Source: Micrococcales bacterium
Lineage (GTDB): Bacteria > Actinomycetota > Actinomycetes > S36-B12 > UBA10799
Length of the DNA stretch: 64,000 nt
Assembly: GCA_016703125.1 (NCBI GenBank)
Contig: JADJCR010000008.1
Coordinates: 147,586-211,585, forward strand
Reading direction: 5' to 3'
Shown: positions 27,691 to 35,828 of the stretch, piece by piece
Layout of the letters: each line of letters begins with the position of its first letter
Position numbering within the stretch: the stretch's first letter is position 1
The notes under the pieces: model-generated
The model's input: the letters and a program-made list of their open reading frames with translations, nothing else
The model's database searches: none
What the model was told of the DNA's origin: nothing
Position numbers and translations under genes: made by a program

Positions 27691-27872
27691 TTTCGCAAGC
27701 CGGTCAGGCGTAGAAGCGGGTGCCTACATCAGTCAGCGGTGCGTCACCCACTGACTGCGATGGCGACTGGAGCGAGCCACTCCGGACTCCAGGGACTCCC
27801 TTCTACAGTGGTGACAGACGCAGCGGGGAACGGGGCGAACAAGTGGTCAACGCGGACATCTTCTTGCCGTTA
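27691..27872. other. intergenic sequence upstream of the PrlF operator
   Basis: 182 bases with no gene-like frame and somewhat lower G+C than the surroundings. It may hold the prlF promoter together with the palindrome at 27873. Confidence 0.25.
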
Positions 27873-27890
27873 GTAATGCAATTGCATTAC
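27873..27890. promoter_or_regulatory. perfect 18-bp palindrome, probable PrlF operator
   Basis: GTAATGCAATTGCATTAC reads identically on both strands. It is AT-rich in a GC-rich window and lies 32 bases before the prlF start, ahead of the ribosome binding site AAGGAGAG. Autoregulation by the AbrB-type antitoxin through such a site is the expected arrangement. Confidence 0.7.
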
Positions 27891-27921
27891 CGTAGATGTA
27901 GGTTTCCCGAAGGAGAGTCGA

Positions 27922-28239
27922 ATGCCCACCCCGATCATCGAGGCGGAGTCCACACTGACCGACCGCTATCAGACAACGATCCCTGAACCGGTTCGCCGTG
28001 CCCTCGGCCTGGGTAAGCGCGACGCTCTCATTTACACCGTGCTCGATGACGGCTCCGTGCGAATCTCCCGCGCCAACGAAGACCCCACACTTGCCCCGTT
28101 CCTCGTTCTGCTCGCAGAAGACATTGCCCTTCACCCCGAGCACCTGAAAGTCGTTCCCGATAGTCTGCTGCAACGTATCGACGACTTGGTTGGCGGAATG
28201 GACGTCGACCTTGACGCCCCGCTTGATGAAGACGATTGA
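27922..28239 (+). CDS. prlF: type II antitoxin PrlF (SohA), AbrB/SpoVT-like
   Basis: A 105-residue antitoxin. The N-terminal half has the swapped-hairpin AbrB pattern ESTLTDRYQTTIPEPVRRAL followed by GLGKRDALIYTVLDDGSVRI; the C-terminal half has FLVLLAEDIALHPEHLKVV, typical of PrlF. It should bind YhaV and the palindrome at 27873. ATG 27922 follows GAAGGAGAGTCG. Its stop overlaps the yhaV start. Confidence 0.88.
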   Translation: MPTPIIEAESTLTDRYQTTIPEPVRRALGLGKRDALIYTVLDDGSVRISRANEDPTLAPFLVLLAEDIALHPEHLKVVPDSLLQRIDDLVGGMDVDLDAPLDEDD

Positions 28240-28718
28240 TGGGGGCCACGGGGGTTGTTGTCAACGGGTGGGTGATCGTCGCCCACCCGTTGTTCCTCGC
28301 GCAGGTGGAAGCGCTCATCGCGCAGGTGACAGCCGCGAGGGAGCGCTACCCCGAGACATACCAGCGAAAGCCTGCGGCCAAACGGTTGGCTGCCATCCGA
28401 AAACTCGCCTTCAACGACATCCCCTCCGACCCAGGCCACGCACGGTACCGGCTGGGTAACACGATGGGGGGCGACTACCGGTTCTGGCGTCGGGCCAAGT
28501 TCTTCGAGCGGTATCGCTTGTTCTTCCGGTACCACGAGAGCGAACGGGTGATCGTCCTTGCCTGGGTGAACGATTCGTCGTCTCTGCGGGAACGCGGTTC
28601 CAAGTCCGACGCCTACAGCGTGTTTGAAAGCATGCTGGGCCGCGGCAAGCCCCCCGCCACGTGGAAGGAACTCCTGGCTGAGTCGCAGTCAGCCGAACCC
28701 CTTGCGCCGCCGGGGTAA
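28239..28718 (+). CDS. yhaV: type II toxin YhaV, RelE-superfamily ribonuclease
   Basis: A 159-residue YhaV-type mRNA-cleaving toxin. The family pattern is clear: WVIVAHPLFLAQVEALIAQV at the N-terminus, RLAAIRKLAFNDIPSDPGHA, RLGNTMGGDYRFWRRAKFF, RYRLFFRYHESERVIVLAWV and SDAYSVFESMLGRGKPP. ATG 28239 shares bases with the prlF stop (TGATG), so the pair is translationally coupled. TTG 28236 is an alternative start. Full length, no damage. Confidence 0.88.
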   Translation: MGATGVVVNGWVIVAHPLFLAQVEALIAQVTAARERYPETYQRKPAAKRLAAIRKLAFNDIPSDPGHARYRLGNTMGGDYRFWRRAKFFERYRLFFRYHESERVIVLAWVNDSSSLRERGSKSDAYSVFESMLGRGKPPATWKELLAESQSAEPLAPPG

Positions 28719-28997
28719 CGCTGGATAGTCACCCCCGCCACACCCAGCAACGCGACGATGCTGCCGTGGACGTTCCGGCGGCGCACCTGATGTTCAACCC
28801 CGGAGTGCCCCGGTCATCGGCTACCACTCGTTATTGACGGTGAGCGGCCATGACCCGACCTCGTTTGTTGAGGGTGCAACGCCGTTTCTGCAGCGGTGGC
28901 GCCCCACCGGTGGGCTTGCCGATGTCGATTGATGACGCCCTGGTCAGAAGTGCATCTGAGTTCGACAAAGGTCTGGTGTTCGTCACGCCGATAGCGG

Positions 28998-29071
28998 TGG
29001 CCAGGGGCGGGGTCGAACCGCCGACCTTCCGATTTTCAGTCGGACGCTCGTACCAACTGAGCTACCTGGCC
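28998..29071 (-). tRNA. tRNA-Phe (GAA)
   Basis: Read on the minus strand it begins GGCCAGGTAGCTCAGTTGGT, the anticodon loop is CTGAAAATC (anticodon GAA), and the T arm contains GGTTCGACCCC. The acceptor 5' GGCCAGG pairs with 3' CCTGGCC, leaving discriminator A. No CCA is encoded after it (CCG). Confidence 0.93.
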
Positions 29072-29094
29072 GATTGAGTCCGAGTGGACTCGAG

Positions 29095-29167
29095 CGACCC
29101 CGACCGGGCTCGAACCGGCGACCTCCGCCGTGACAGGGCGGCGCGCTAACCAACTGCGCTATGGGCC
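29095..29167 (-). tRNA. tRNA-Asp (GTC), imperfect acceptor stem
   Basis: On the minus strand: GGCCCATAGCGCAGTTGGTT, anticodon loop CTGTCACGG (anticodon GTC), T arm GGTTCGAGCCC. The 5' acceptor GGCCCAT against 3' CGGGGTC leaves positions 6-67 (A-G) and 7-66 (T-C) unpaired, whereas the usual actinobacterial sequence has CG there. This could be a sequence error or a real variant. Confidence 0.88.
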
Positions 29168-29200
29168 TTACTGGATCAGCGGACTGATCCTGGTACTGCG

Positions 29201-29273
29201 TGCCCCCAACGGGATTCGAACCGGCGCTGCCGCCTTGAAAGGGCGGAGTCCTAGGCCGCTAGACGACGGGGAC
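29201..29273 (-). tRNA. tRNA-Glu (TTC)
   Basis: On the minus strand: GTCCCCGTCGTCTAGCGGCC, anticodon loop CTTTCAA (anticodon TTC), T arm GGTTCGAATCCCG. The acceptor GTCCCCG pairs with TGGGGGC with two G-T pairs. It is first in a Glu-Asp-Phe array probably transcribed as one unit. Confidence 0.92.
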
Positions 29274-29386
29274 CTGGGTCCTCGGGCCGTCTGCCGTCGA
29301 GGGCTTTCTCATGGTACCCGAGAGGTGCACCCGCGAAACAGCCCCTCCCCGACAGTCTCGACCGCGAGGTCGGAGTCCGTTCACCG

Positions 29387-29418
29387 GGTTGGAGGAGCCA
29401 CGCATGGTTTCTCCAACC
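29387..29418. terminator. inverted repeat GGTTGGAG / CTCCAACC
   Basis: Perfect 8-base arms GGTTGGAG and CTCCAACC flank a 16-base loop. A near copy is at 41156-41189. There is no T tract, so it may be a factor-independent hairpin or another regulatory element rather than a classical terminator. It lies between the tRNA array and the amidohydrolase. Confidence 0.35.
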
Positions 29419-29492
29419 TCGTGCGGGTTCTCCAACGCCAGGCAACAGCACGGCCGCGCCACCGCACACCCCCACCCCCTACGGTGAGCGCC

Positions 29493-29639
29493 ATGCACGT
29501 GCGCGCAGGGACGGTGGAGGCCCTGAGCCCTGCGCGTGAGATTCTTGAACCGTCGGCCCACGGGCAGCGCACGGTGGCGGCTGAGGGCGGTTGGTTCAAG
29601 GATGTGGTTGCGCTGTTGCGCAGGGAGTTGACGTTGTGA
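29493..29639 (+). CDS. possible 48-residue protein coupled to the amidohydrolase
   Basis: ATG 29493 opens a frame ending in TGA 29637-29639, overlapping the GTG start of the next gene. The product ends GGWFKDVVALLRRELTL and is moderately balanced in composition. The overlap suggests a translationally coupled leader protein. No homology is recognised, and it could be chance. Confidence 0.3.
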   Translation: MHVRAGTVEALSPAREILEPSAHGQRTVAAEGGWFKDVVALLRRELTL

Positions 29640-30811
29640 GTCTCAAGGAGTTCCTGCAGACGCGGGAGGAAGAACTGATCTCCTTCCGGCGGGATCTGCA
29701 CGTCCACCCCGAGCTCTCCGCACAGGAGACCCGCACCACGGCGTCCATCGTGCGCCGGCTGCAGGTCGCTGGGCTGGAGCCCAAGGTGCTCAACTGCGGC
29801 ACCGGGCTGGTGTGCGACGTGGGGACCGGCGACGGCCCGGTGCTGGCGCTGCGGGCCGACATCGATGCGCTGGCCATGGACGACGAGTGCCACACCCCAT
29901 ACCGCTCGCACGTCGAAGGGGTCGCGCATGCCTGCGGCCACGACGTGCACACCGCGATCGTGCTGGGGGCCGGGCTCTTCTTCTCCCAGAACCCCCCGCC
30001 CGGCCGGGTCCGGCTGATCTTCGAACCCGCGGAGGAGAGCGTGCCCGGCGGCGCTGTGGACGTCATCGATGAAGGTCACCTCGATGACGTGGGCGTCATC
30101 TTCGGCCTGCACTGTGACCCGAAGAAGGACGTCGGCACGGTGGGCCTGCGCACCGGACCGGTCTCCTCGGCCTCCGATGTGGTGCGGGTGACGCTGCACG
30201 GTCCCGGTGGGCACACGGCCCGGCCCGAGCAGACCGTGGACCTCGTCACCGTGATGAGCGAACTGGCGTTGCGTCTGCCGCAGGTTCTCACCGAACGGGT
30301 GGAGCGTGCGGGCAAAGGTCCGATCCGCCTGGTCTGGGGGGCGGTGGCCTCCGGCGAGGCGCCCAACGTCATCCCCGCGAAGGCGGTGCTCACCGGCACG
30401 CTGCGCACGCCCGACCGGGTCGTGTGGGAGGCGCTGGGCCGGCTGCTCAACGAGTCGGTGGAGAAGATCCTCGGCGAGGCGGGCGTCCAGTGGGACCTCT
30501 ACCACCGGCAGGGGGTGCCGCCGGTCGACAACCACGTTGAGCCGACCGCGCTGTGGGCCGATGCGATCGCCGAGGAACTTGGTCAGGAAGCCGTCGTCAC
30601 CACCGAACAGTCCTGGGGTGGGGACAGTTTCGCCTGGTACACCGACCGGGTGCCCGGGTGCTACGGCCGGCTCGGGGTGCACGACGGGCATGGCGAGACC
30701 CTCGACCTGCATGCCTCCACGTTCGACGTCGACGAGCGGGCGATCGCCTTCGGCATACGCGCGATGGTCGCCGCCACCAGGGCCTGGTTCACCCCTCAGG
30801 TGAACGTGTAG
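29636..30811 (+). CDS. M20 family amidohydrolase / peptidase (M20D)
   Basis: A 391-residue metal-dependent amidohydrolase of the AmhX/HipO type, hydrolysing N-acyl amino acids or small peptides. RRDLHVHPELSAQE is the N-terminal family motif. Metal-site motifs are ALRADIDALAMDDE (usually LRADMDALP), HACGHDVHTAIVLG and IFEPAEESVPGGA. The lid domain has HGPGGHTARPEQTVDLV. I chose GTG 29636 (VSLKEFLQ) because AGGGAG lies 8 bases upstream. Convergent with the ADP-ribosylglycohydrolase, overlapping it by 16 bases. Confidence 0.87.
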   Translation: MSLKEFLQTREEELISFRRDLHVHPELSAQETRTTASIVRRLQVAGLEPKVLNCGTGLVCDVGTGDGPVLALRADIDALAMDDECHTPYRSHVEGVAHACGHDVHTAIVLGAGLFFSQNPPPGRVRLIFEPAEESVPGGAVDVIDEGHLDDVGVIFGLHCDPKKDVGTVGLRTGPVSSASDVVRVTLHGPGGHTARPEQTVDLVTVMSELALRLPQVLTERVERAGKGPIRLVWGAVASGEAPNVIPAKAVLTGTLRTPDRVVWEALGRLLNESVEKILGEAGVQWDLYHRQGVPPVDNHVEPTALWADAIAEELGQEAVVTTEQSWGGDSFAWYTDRVPGCYGRLGVHDGHGETLDLHASTFDVDERAIAFGIRAMVAATRAWFTPQVNV

Positions 30812-32229
30812 ATCATTCGCTGGAAAACGGGGTTGAGCCGTGCCAGCGGCACCGCCTGCTGGATCTCGCGCAGCACGTCGCGGGCGGGGGTGTCGGTGAG
30901 CCGGGCCCCGTAGAGCGATGCGATGAACGGGGTGCGGGAGCGCCCGTCGTCGCAGTGCAGGTAGACCGCGCGGCCCTCCGCCCGCAACTCCATGAGCATG
31001 CCGACGGCCTGCTCGGCGACGAGGCTCAGGTTCGGGTTGTCTGCCGGGTTGTCCGAATCGATCAGCCACACGTTGATGTGGTCCTCGTCGGCGACCGGCG
31101 GCGAGGGCACTTGCAGTTCGCCGAGCCGGCACAGGGACACCACGGCGTCGATCCGGCTCGGCAGGGGTCGCAGCCCGCGCACGCCGCCGAGCAGGACGCC
31201 AGCGTCGTCGGGGTGCACCACCGGGGGGATGCTCATCGGCGGGATGGCGAACTCCACTGGCCAGCCCTTCCCCGTGACCGCCTGCCAGGCCAGTCGCATC
31301 AACTCTGCGTCGCGCATCCCGGGCCACCCGTGGATGCGCCGGCGCCATTCCAGCGGGATCGCGGAGAGCCCCCAGCGCGCACCCAGCAGACTGCCGGCGA
31401 CGGCCGCGGAGGTGGGGGTGTCGCCCCCGGAGGACACCACCAGGCGCAGCGTCTCCTCGAAGTGACCGGGGCCGGAGGCCTCGCAATGGGTGATCGCCGA
31501 ACAGACGGTCTGCACCATCTGGGCGCCCCAGCCGTTGCGGATCGCGAAGTCCTGTGGCAGGCCCGCCTCCGCTGTACTGATGATCTCGTCCCAGTCGCGT
31601 GCACGGTTGGCGGGCAGGCTGCTCAATCCGGCCCGCACGTCGAAACGTCCGTCCAGGATCGCGCGCCGCTGGGCGAGGTTCCACAGGATGCACGCCTCGG
31701 CAGCTTCCGGATTGCCGTGCGTGAGGTCGCTGTAGGTGCGGGCTGCCAGCGCCAGGCCGGCCTCGTCGTGCAGGTATCCCAGCGTGATGGGCGTCGTGCG
31801 CATCAGCGAGCCATTGCCGGACGCGGCGGTCCCCGCGGTGTGCAGAACGGTGGCCGCCCGGCGCAGGGACTCCGCGCCGACGCTGCGGTCGTATGCGCGC
31901 AGGACGTCGGAGATGATCGGCGCCACGTCCTTGGCGGTGCGCACCCAGGCGACCCAGCGAGCGGCGACCTGGTCCTGCGCGGCGCGCGACAGGAGGTCGC
32001 CACCTGCGGCCAGCACCTCGAGGATCGGCATGGCCATCGCCGTGTCGTCGGCCCACTCGCCGGCGGTGTACGGGCCGAGGCCGCCGGCGCGCATGTGGAT
32101 GTCCGCGGGATGCGGCTTGGGGGCGAACGCGTATCCGCTGCCCAAGGCGTTACCCACGGCCATGCCGATGACCGCGCCGATGGCCCGGTCCAACTGCGCG
32201 GCGGTCAGTTCCGCAGCGTCCCCGTTCAT
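30796..32229 (-). CDS. ADP-ribosylglycohydrolase fused to a dual-specificity-type phosphatase
   Basis: A 477-residue two-domain protein. Residues ~12-310 are ADP-ribosylglycohydrolase-like: AIGAVIGMAVGNALG, the metal-binding GEWADDTAMAMPILE, GNGSLMRTTPI and LVVSSGGDTPTSAAVAGSLL. The last ~130 residues carry a cysteine-phosphatase P-loop, YLHCDDGRSRTPFI (HCX5R followed by T), preceded by RIDAVVSLCRLGE and an acid region. The pairing suggests removal of ADP-ribose or ADP-ribosyl phosphate marks by one protein; this is inference. Family domains are clear, substrates are not. The start is ATG 32229; no strong ribosome binding site was identified. Confidence 0.85.
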   Translation of the reverse strand: MNGDAAELTAAQLDRAIGAVIGMAVGNALGSGYAFAPKPHPADIHMRAGGLGPYTAGEWADDTAMAMPILEVLAAGGDLLSRAAQDQVAARWVAWVRTAKDVAPIISDVLRAYDRSVGAESLRRAATVLHTAGTAASGNGSLMRTTPITLGYLHDEAGLALAARTYSDLTHGNPEAAEACILWNLAQRRAILDGRFDVRAGLSSLPANRARDWDEIISTAEAGLPQDFAIRNGWGAQMVQTVCSAITHCEASGPGHFEETLRLVVSSGGDTPTSAAVAGSLLGARWGLSAIPLEWRRRIHGWPGMRDAELMRLAWQAVTGKGWPVEFAIPPMSIPPVVHPDDAGVLLGGVRGLRPLPSRIDAVVSLCRLGELQVPSPPVADEDHINVWLIDSDNPADNPNLSLVAEQAVGMLMELRAEGRAVYLHCDDGRSRTPFIASLYGARLTDTPARDVLREIQQAVPLARLNPVFQRMIYTFT

Positions 32230-32299
32230 GAACTCCCCGTTCGTCGCGCATTTCAGATCATCGCAGCAACCTGCGACATGCGCGACGGCGACACACTCG

Positions 32300-33166
32300 C
32301 TACTCCGGTTCGCCCTCCCCGGCGAGGAAGCGCTCGATCTGGTCCATCAACTCGTCGCCGCTGGGCAACTGGTTGGGCCAGTCCGCGACGTCGGCGTCGT
32401 GCTGCTGCTCGAGGGCGGCCACCACTTCCTGGTTGTCCGTACTGGCTGCGATGGACTCGTCTATCTCCTCGCGCACCCGGGCGGCCAGTTGCGGCAGGTC
32501 GCCCGGGTCGATCACCAGCTGCCCGGCCTTGGCGATTTCGTCCAGGATCGTGATGGCACCACTGGGGTACTCGGTGTTCACCAGGTAGTGGGGGATGTGC
32601 ACGGCGAAACCCTGGGCCGGGATGCCCGCACGGCCGGTGGCGAACTCGATGAGGTTGGTGAGGCTGCCCGGCACGTCGACGCGGTCGATCGGACCGGGAC
32701 GCGGCTCGATCATGGTGGGGTCGCTGGCGTGCGGAGTGACGAGCAGGTCGCGGGTGTGCGGGGACGGCCAGGGAATGGCCTGCATGCCGATCGTCTTGCC
32801 CACCTTGTAGTGCTCGGCCAGTTCGATGACGGACTGGGTCACCTGCTGCCATCCGAGATCGGGTTCGGGACCGTGCATCAGGAGGAACGGCTTCGAGTGG
32901 CCGTCCCAGAACAGGTCCAAGGTCAGCCGCGGCATGTCGACGTCGCTGAAGTGGTCGCGGTCGAACGTCATGACCGGCCGGCGTGCGCGGTAGTCGTAGA
33001 TGTCGTCGATGCTCAGTTCCGCCACCTTCTGGTGGGGGAGGGTGTCGACCATGTGGGACACGGCCTGCCGGATGCTGTGACCGGCGTCCACGAACCCGGA
33101 GAAGGCGTGGACCATCGGCAGGTCCTTGGGGACCTCCGTCATGTGGATCGTCACGCGTGGGTGCAT
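32300..33166 (-). CDS. PAC2 family protein
   Basis: A 288-residue PAC2 (proteasome assembly chaperone-like) protein. The fold is marked by PMVHAFSGFVDAGHSIRQA near the N-terminus, SIDDIYDYRARRPVMTFD, PFLLMHGPEPDLGWQQ and IPHYLVNTEYPSGAITILD. The tail is acidic and helical. Such proteins are common in actinobacteria; their exact role is unsettled. An internal ATG 33142 (MTEVPKDLP) is an equally plausible start. Confidence 0.8.
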   Translation of the reverse strand: MHPRVTIHMTEVPKDLPMVHAFSGFVDAGHSIRQAVSHMVDTLPHQKVAELSIDDIYDYRARRPVMTFDRDHFSDVDMPRLTLDLFWDGHSKPFLLMHGPEPDLGWQQVTQSVIELAEHYKVGKTIGMQAIPWPSPHTRDLLVTPHASDPTMIEPRPGPIDRVDVPGSLTNLIEFATGRAGIPAQGFAVHIPHYLVNTEYPSGAITILDEIAKAGQLVIDPGDLPQLAARVREEIDESIAASTDNQEVVAALEQQHDADVADWPNQLPSGDELMDQIERFLAGEGEPE

Positions 33167-33348
33167 GTCAGGGACAACCGTGGGCCCGGGTGGGGTATTC
33201 CGGGCGGCGGGGAGATCAGACGGTGTGCTGGCCTGCCCGCGACTGCGCTTCCCGCATCGTCGCCCAAGCGGATCGGCCTGACCACCATGCTGGAACGGCG
33301 GCAGGGGCCCTGCTCGGGGTTACACAGCCGCGGTTTCCCCAGGTTTGA

Positions 33349-33486
33349 CACCACAAGTGGGCGTGGGCGGTGTGCTGACGCCCAGTTGTGGTGTGTGGAA
33401 ACCGTGCGTTTCGGGATGTAACGGGCATTCCGGGCCCACAAGTGGGCGGACTGGCCCATTTCCCGCCCGTCGGCGCCCAGTTGTGG
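33349..33486. repeat. two tandem inverted-repeat units (CCACAAGTGGGCG / CGCCCAGTTGTGG)
   Basis: Unit 1 arms lie at 33349-33363 and 33379-33393. Unit 2 arms lie at 33436-33448 and 33474-33486. Within each unit the arms pair at all but one position, and the same G/C mismatch occurs in both units. Folding would give two hairpins of 13-15 base pairs. They may be a REP-like element. No gene is seen in the rest of 33167-33489. Confidence 0.55.
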
Positions 33487-33489
33487 CGC

Positions 33490-33782
33490 GGGTATCGCGG
33501 CGTGCTGCGCGAGCGGGAAGGCATGCTCGACGAGTTCGACGACGACACCGTGGCCTACCACTTCCACGAACCGCTCGGTGTGGTGGGCAGATCATCCCGT
33601 GAGACTTCCCGATCCTGATGGCCGTGTGGAAGCTCGCACCAGCGCCGGCCGCCGGCAACTGCGTCGTGCTCAAGCCGGCCGAACAGACCCCCGCGTCGAT
33701 CATGTGCTGATAGACCTCGCCGCCGACCTGCTGCCCGCGGGTGTGCTGAACATCGTCAACGGCTTCGGCGTCGAGGACCATC
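33490..33782 (+). pseudogene. internal fragment of an NAD-dependent aldehyde dehydrogenase
   Basis: Across three frames the sequence reads [50 protein letters not shown] and LLPAGVLNIVNGFGVEDH. This is a continuous ~95-residue stretch of the aldehyde dehydrogenase cofactor-binding domain. The catalytic half (Cys and Glu) and the N-terminus are missing. It is a deletion remnant with additional small indels, bounded by inverted repeats on one side and a toxin-antitoxin pair on the other. Confidence 0.75.
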
Positions 33783-33856
33783 CAGGCCGGCCGGGAGTGG
33801 ACCAGCTACGCCTCGCAGAAACGGCATCTGTCCCGGGTGCGCCCCGGGACGGGTCC

Positions 33857-33886
33857 ACACGTACGTGTATGGCGGTACCATACGTA
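33857..33886. promoter_or_regulatory. palindromes upstream of the Phd/VapC operon
   Basis: ACACGTACGTGT (33857-33868) is a perfect palindrome. It also forms a larger imperfect inverted repeat with CCATACGTAC just before the GTG start (33888). There is no ribosome binding site, so the message may be leaderless, and this block probably holds both promoter and operator for antitoxin autoregulation. Confidence 0.5.
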
Positions 33887-33887
33887 C

Positions 33888-34112
33888 GTGAGCATCTCCG
33901 TCACCGAACTGCGCGCGAACCTCTACCGCCTCATCGATGAGGTCATCGAGACCGGTCAGCCGCTGGTGATCGAACGCAACGGGCACACGGTCGTGATCGA
34001 ACGCTCCCCGGTGGAGTCGAAACTGGCCCGTCTGATCAGTCGACCGGACTTCATCAAAGGTGACCCAGAGGATCTTGTGCACATCGACTGGAGTGGCGAG
34101 TGGCGACCGTGA
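33888..34112 (+). CDS. type II antitoxin, Phd/YefM family
   Basis: A 74-residue antitoxin: VSISVTELRANLYRLIDEVI and GQPLVIERNGHTVVIERS are the Phd/YefM DNA-binding fold, followed by a C-terminal toxin-binding tail (RPDFIKGDPEDLVHIDW). The start GTG 33888 abuts the palindromes. The toxin start lies 13 bases inside its 3' end. Confidence 0.82.
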   Translation: MSISVTELRANLYRLIDEVIETGQPLVIERNGHTVVIERSPVESKLARLISRPDFIKGDPEDLVHIDWSGEWRP

Positions 34113-34486
34113 TCATGCTCGACACGCACGTCGCGGTCTGGCTGCACACGAATGCGATATCGAACCTGAGTCAGCGTGGCTTGAGCGCGATCGAGACCAA
34201 TGATCTGGTGGTGTCTCCCGCGGTGGAACTCGAACTCGCGTACTTGCACGAGGTCGGTCGTACGGCTGGGCCGGCCAGTGAGGTTCTCGGTTTCCTCGGA
34301 TCGACCCTGGGTCTGACGGTCGCGCAGATCGGCTTCGGGCCATTGTGCGCCCTGGCGGTCGGCCTGACGTGGACACGCGATCCCTTCGATCGGCTGCTGG
34401 CCGCGCACGCGGTTGCCGCTGACCTGCCGTTGCTCACCAAGGACCGGTCCCTGCGCCAGCACCTGGAGTTGGCGTTCTGGGATTGA
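34100..34486 (+). CDS. vapC: VapC-like PIN-domain toxin ribonuclease
   Basis: A 128-residue PIN domain. The acidic active-site residues appear in MLDTHVAVW (Asp), VSPAVELELAYL (Glu), WTRDPFDRLLAAHA (Asp) and LLTKDRSL (Asp). It cleaves RNA when free of antitoxin. It pairs with a Phd-type antitoxin, a common mixed pairing. Overlapping reading frames indicate coupling. Confidence 0.87.
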   Translation: MATVIMLDTHVAVWLHTNAISNLSQRGLSAIETNDLVVSPAVELELAYLHEVGRTAGPASEVLGFLGSTLGLTVAQIGFGPLCALAVGLTWTRDPFDRLLAAHAVAADLPLLTKDRSLRQHLELAFWD

Positions 34487-34536
34487 CCAAGCCCGCGAAT
34501 GCCCTTCGTGGCCTGAGCCGCGACAATGGAGGGGCC

Positions 34537-35775
34537 ATGACGAACCCTCCCCCCACCTCGACCGATGTCCTTGTCGTGGGCGCCGGCCCTGCGGGCTCGT
34601 CGGCTGCGGCGTGGGCAGTGCGGTTGGGGTTTGATGTGATCCTCGCCGATGCTGCGGTTTTCCCCCGGGACAAGGCCTGCGGCGACGGCCTCACCCCCCG
34701 CGCCATGGCCGAGCTGGACCGGTTGGGACTGACGCCATGGTTGGACGGGCGGGTGCGCAACTGGGGCCTGCGCACCCACGGCTTCGGCCAGACGCTCTAC
34801 CTGCCCTGGCCGGATGGGTCCTTCCCCAAGTACGGCTCGGCCGTCCCCCGCACCGTGCTGGATGCGGCGATCCGGCAGGCCGCCCTCGACTCCGGTGCCC
34901 GACCCCTCGAGGGCCACCGCGCCGTGGACGTCGTGCGGTCCGGGACGCGGGTTACCGGCGTTGTCTTCACCGTGGGTCGGGAGCGCCGGGAGGTGGCGTG
35001 CCGGCGGCTGATCATCGCCGACGGGGCGCGCTCCCAGTTGAGCCGCATCCTCGGCCGGGAATGGCACAAGGACACGGCGTACGGGGTCGCGGCGCGCAGT
35101 TATGTGAAGAGCGGCCGCAGCGACGATCCGTGGATCACCTCACATCTGGAATTGCGCGACGGGGACGGCAAGATCCTGTCGGGCTACGGCTGGGTCTTCC
35201 CGCTGGGCAACGGGGAGGTCAACCTGGGGGTCGGCACGCTGGCCACCGACCGCCGGCCGGCAGACGTCAACCTGCGCAACCTCACGCAGGTATATGCCGA
35301 CCAGGTCCGCGACGAGTGGGACGTGAGCGGGGACATCCGGGCGGCGAAGTCGGCCCTGCTTCCGATGGGCGGCGCCGTCAGCGGCGTGGCCGGACCCAAC
35401 TGGATGCTGGTCGGCGATGCGGCGGGGTGTGTGAACCCGCTCAATGGTGAGGGCATCGACTACGGACTGGAGACCGGGCGCCTGGCCGCGCAGATGCTCG
35501 CCGAGGCCGATTACGAGGCTGCGTGGCCGGCGGTCTTGCGTGAGCACTACGGGTCGGCCTTCTCCATCGCCCGCCGACTCGCGGGCCTGTTGACCGTGCC
35601 GCACCTGCTCCCGACCCTCGGTCCGGTCGGTATGCGGTCGGCGACGCTGATGAAGGTGGCCTTCCGGGTGATGGCGAACCTGGTCACCGACGAGGATCTC
35701 GACACCACTGCCCGGGCGTGGCGCGCCGCCGGCCGGGTGAGCACCACCGTGGACGAGCGGCTGCCGTTCGGCTGA
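34537..35775 (+). CDS. geranylgeranyl reductase family FAD-dependent oxidoreductase
   Basis: A 412-residue flavoprotein. FAD-binding LVVGAGPAGSSAAAWAVRLG at the N-terminus, family motif FPRDKACGDGLTPRAMAELD, and GDAAGCVNPLNGEGIDYGLE toward the C-terminus. Such enzymes reduce isoprenoid double bonds (in actinobacteria often a menaquinone side chain). Start ATG 34537 follows GGAGGGGCC; the longer open frame upstream overlaps vapC and has no homology. A 53-base gap precedes the ethylmalonyl-CoA mutase gene. Confidence 0.85.
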   Translation: MTNPPPTSTDVLVVGAGPAGSSAAAWAVRLGFDVILADAAVFPRDKACGDGLTPRAMAELDRLGLTPWLDGRVRNWGLRTHGFGQTLYLPWPDGSFPKYGSAVPRTVLDAAIRQAALDSGARPLEGHRAVDVVRSGTRVTGVVFTVGRERREVACRRLIIADGARSQLSRILGREWHKDTAYGVAARSYVKSGRSDDPWITSHLELRDGDGKILSGYGWVFPLGNGEVNLGVGTLATDRRPADVNLRNLTQVYADQVRDEWDVSGDIRAAKSALLPMGGAVSGVAGPNWMLVGDAAGCVNPLNGEGIDYGLETGRLAAQMLAEADYEAAWPAVLREHYGSAFSIARRLAGLLTVPHLLPTLGPVGMRSATLMKVAFRVMANLVTDEDLDTTARAWRAAGRVSTTVDERLPFG

Positions 35776-35828
35776 ACGGTTCACCCCTACCGCCACCCGC
35801 GCCCAACCGGCCGTGCGGATAATGAAGC

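Noticed and set aside
29381..32056. 891-codon minus-strand open frame
   Set aside because: Antisense to the M20 amidohydrolase and out of frame with the ADP-ribosylglycohydrolase, both of which have clear motifs.
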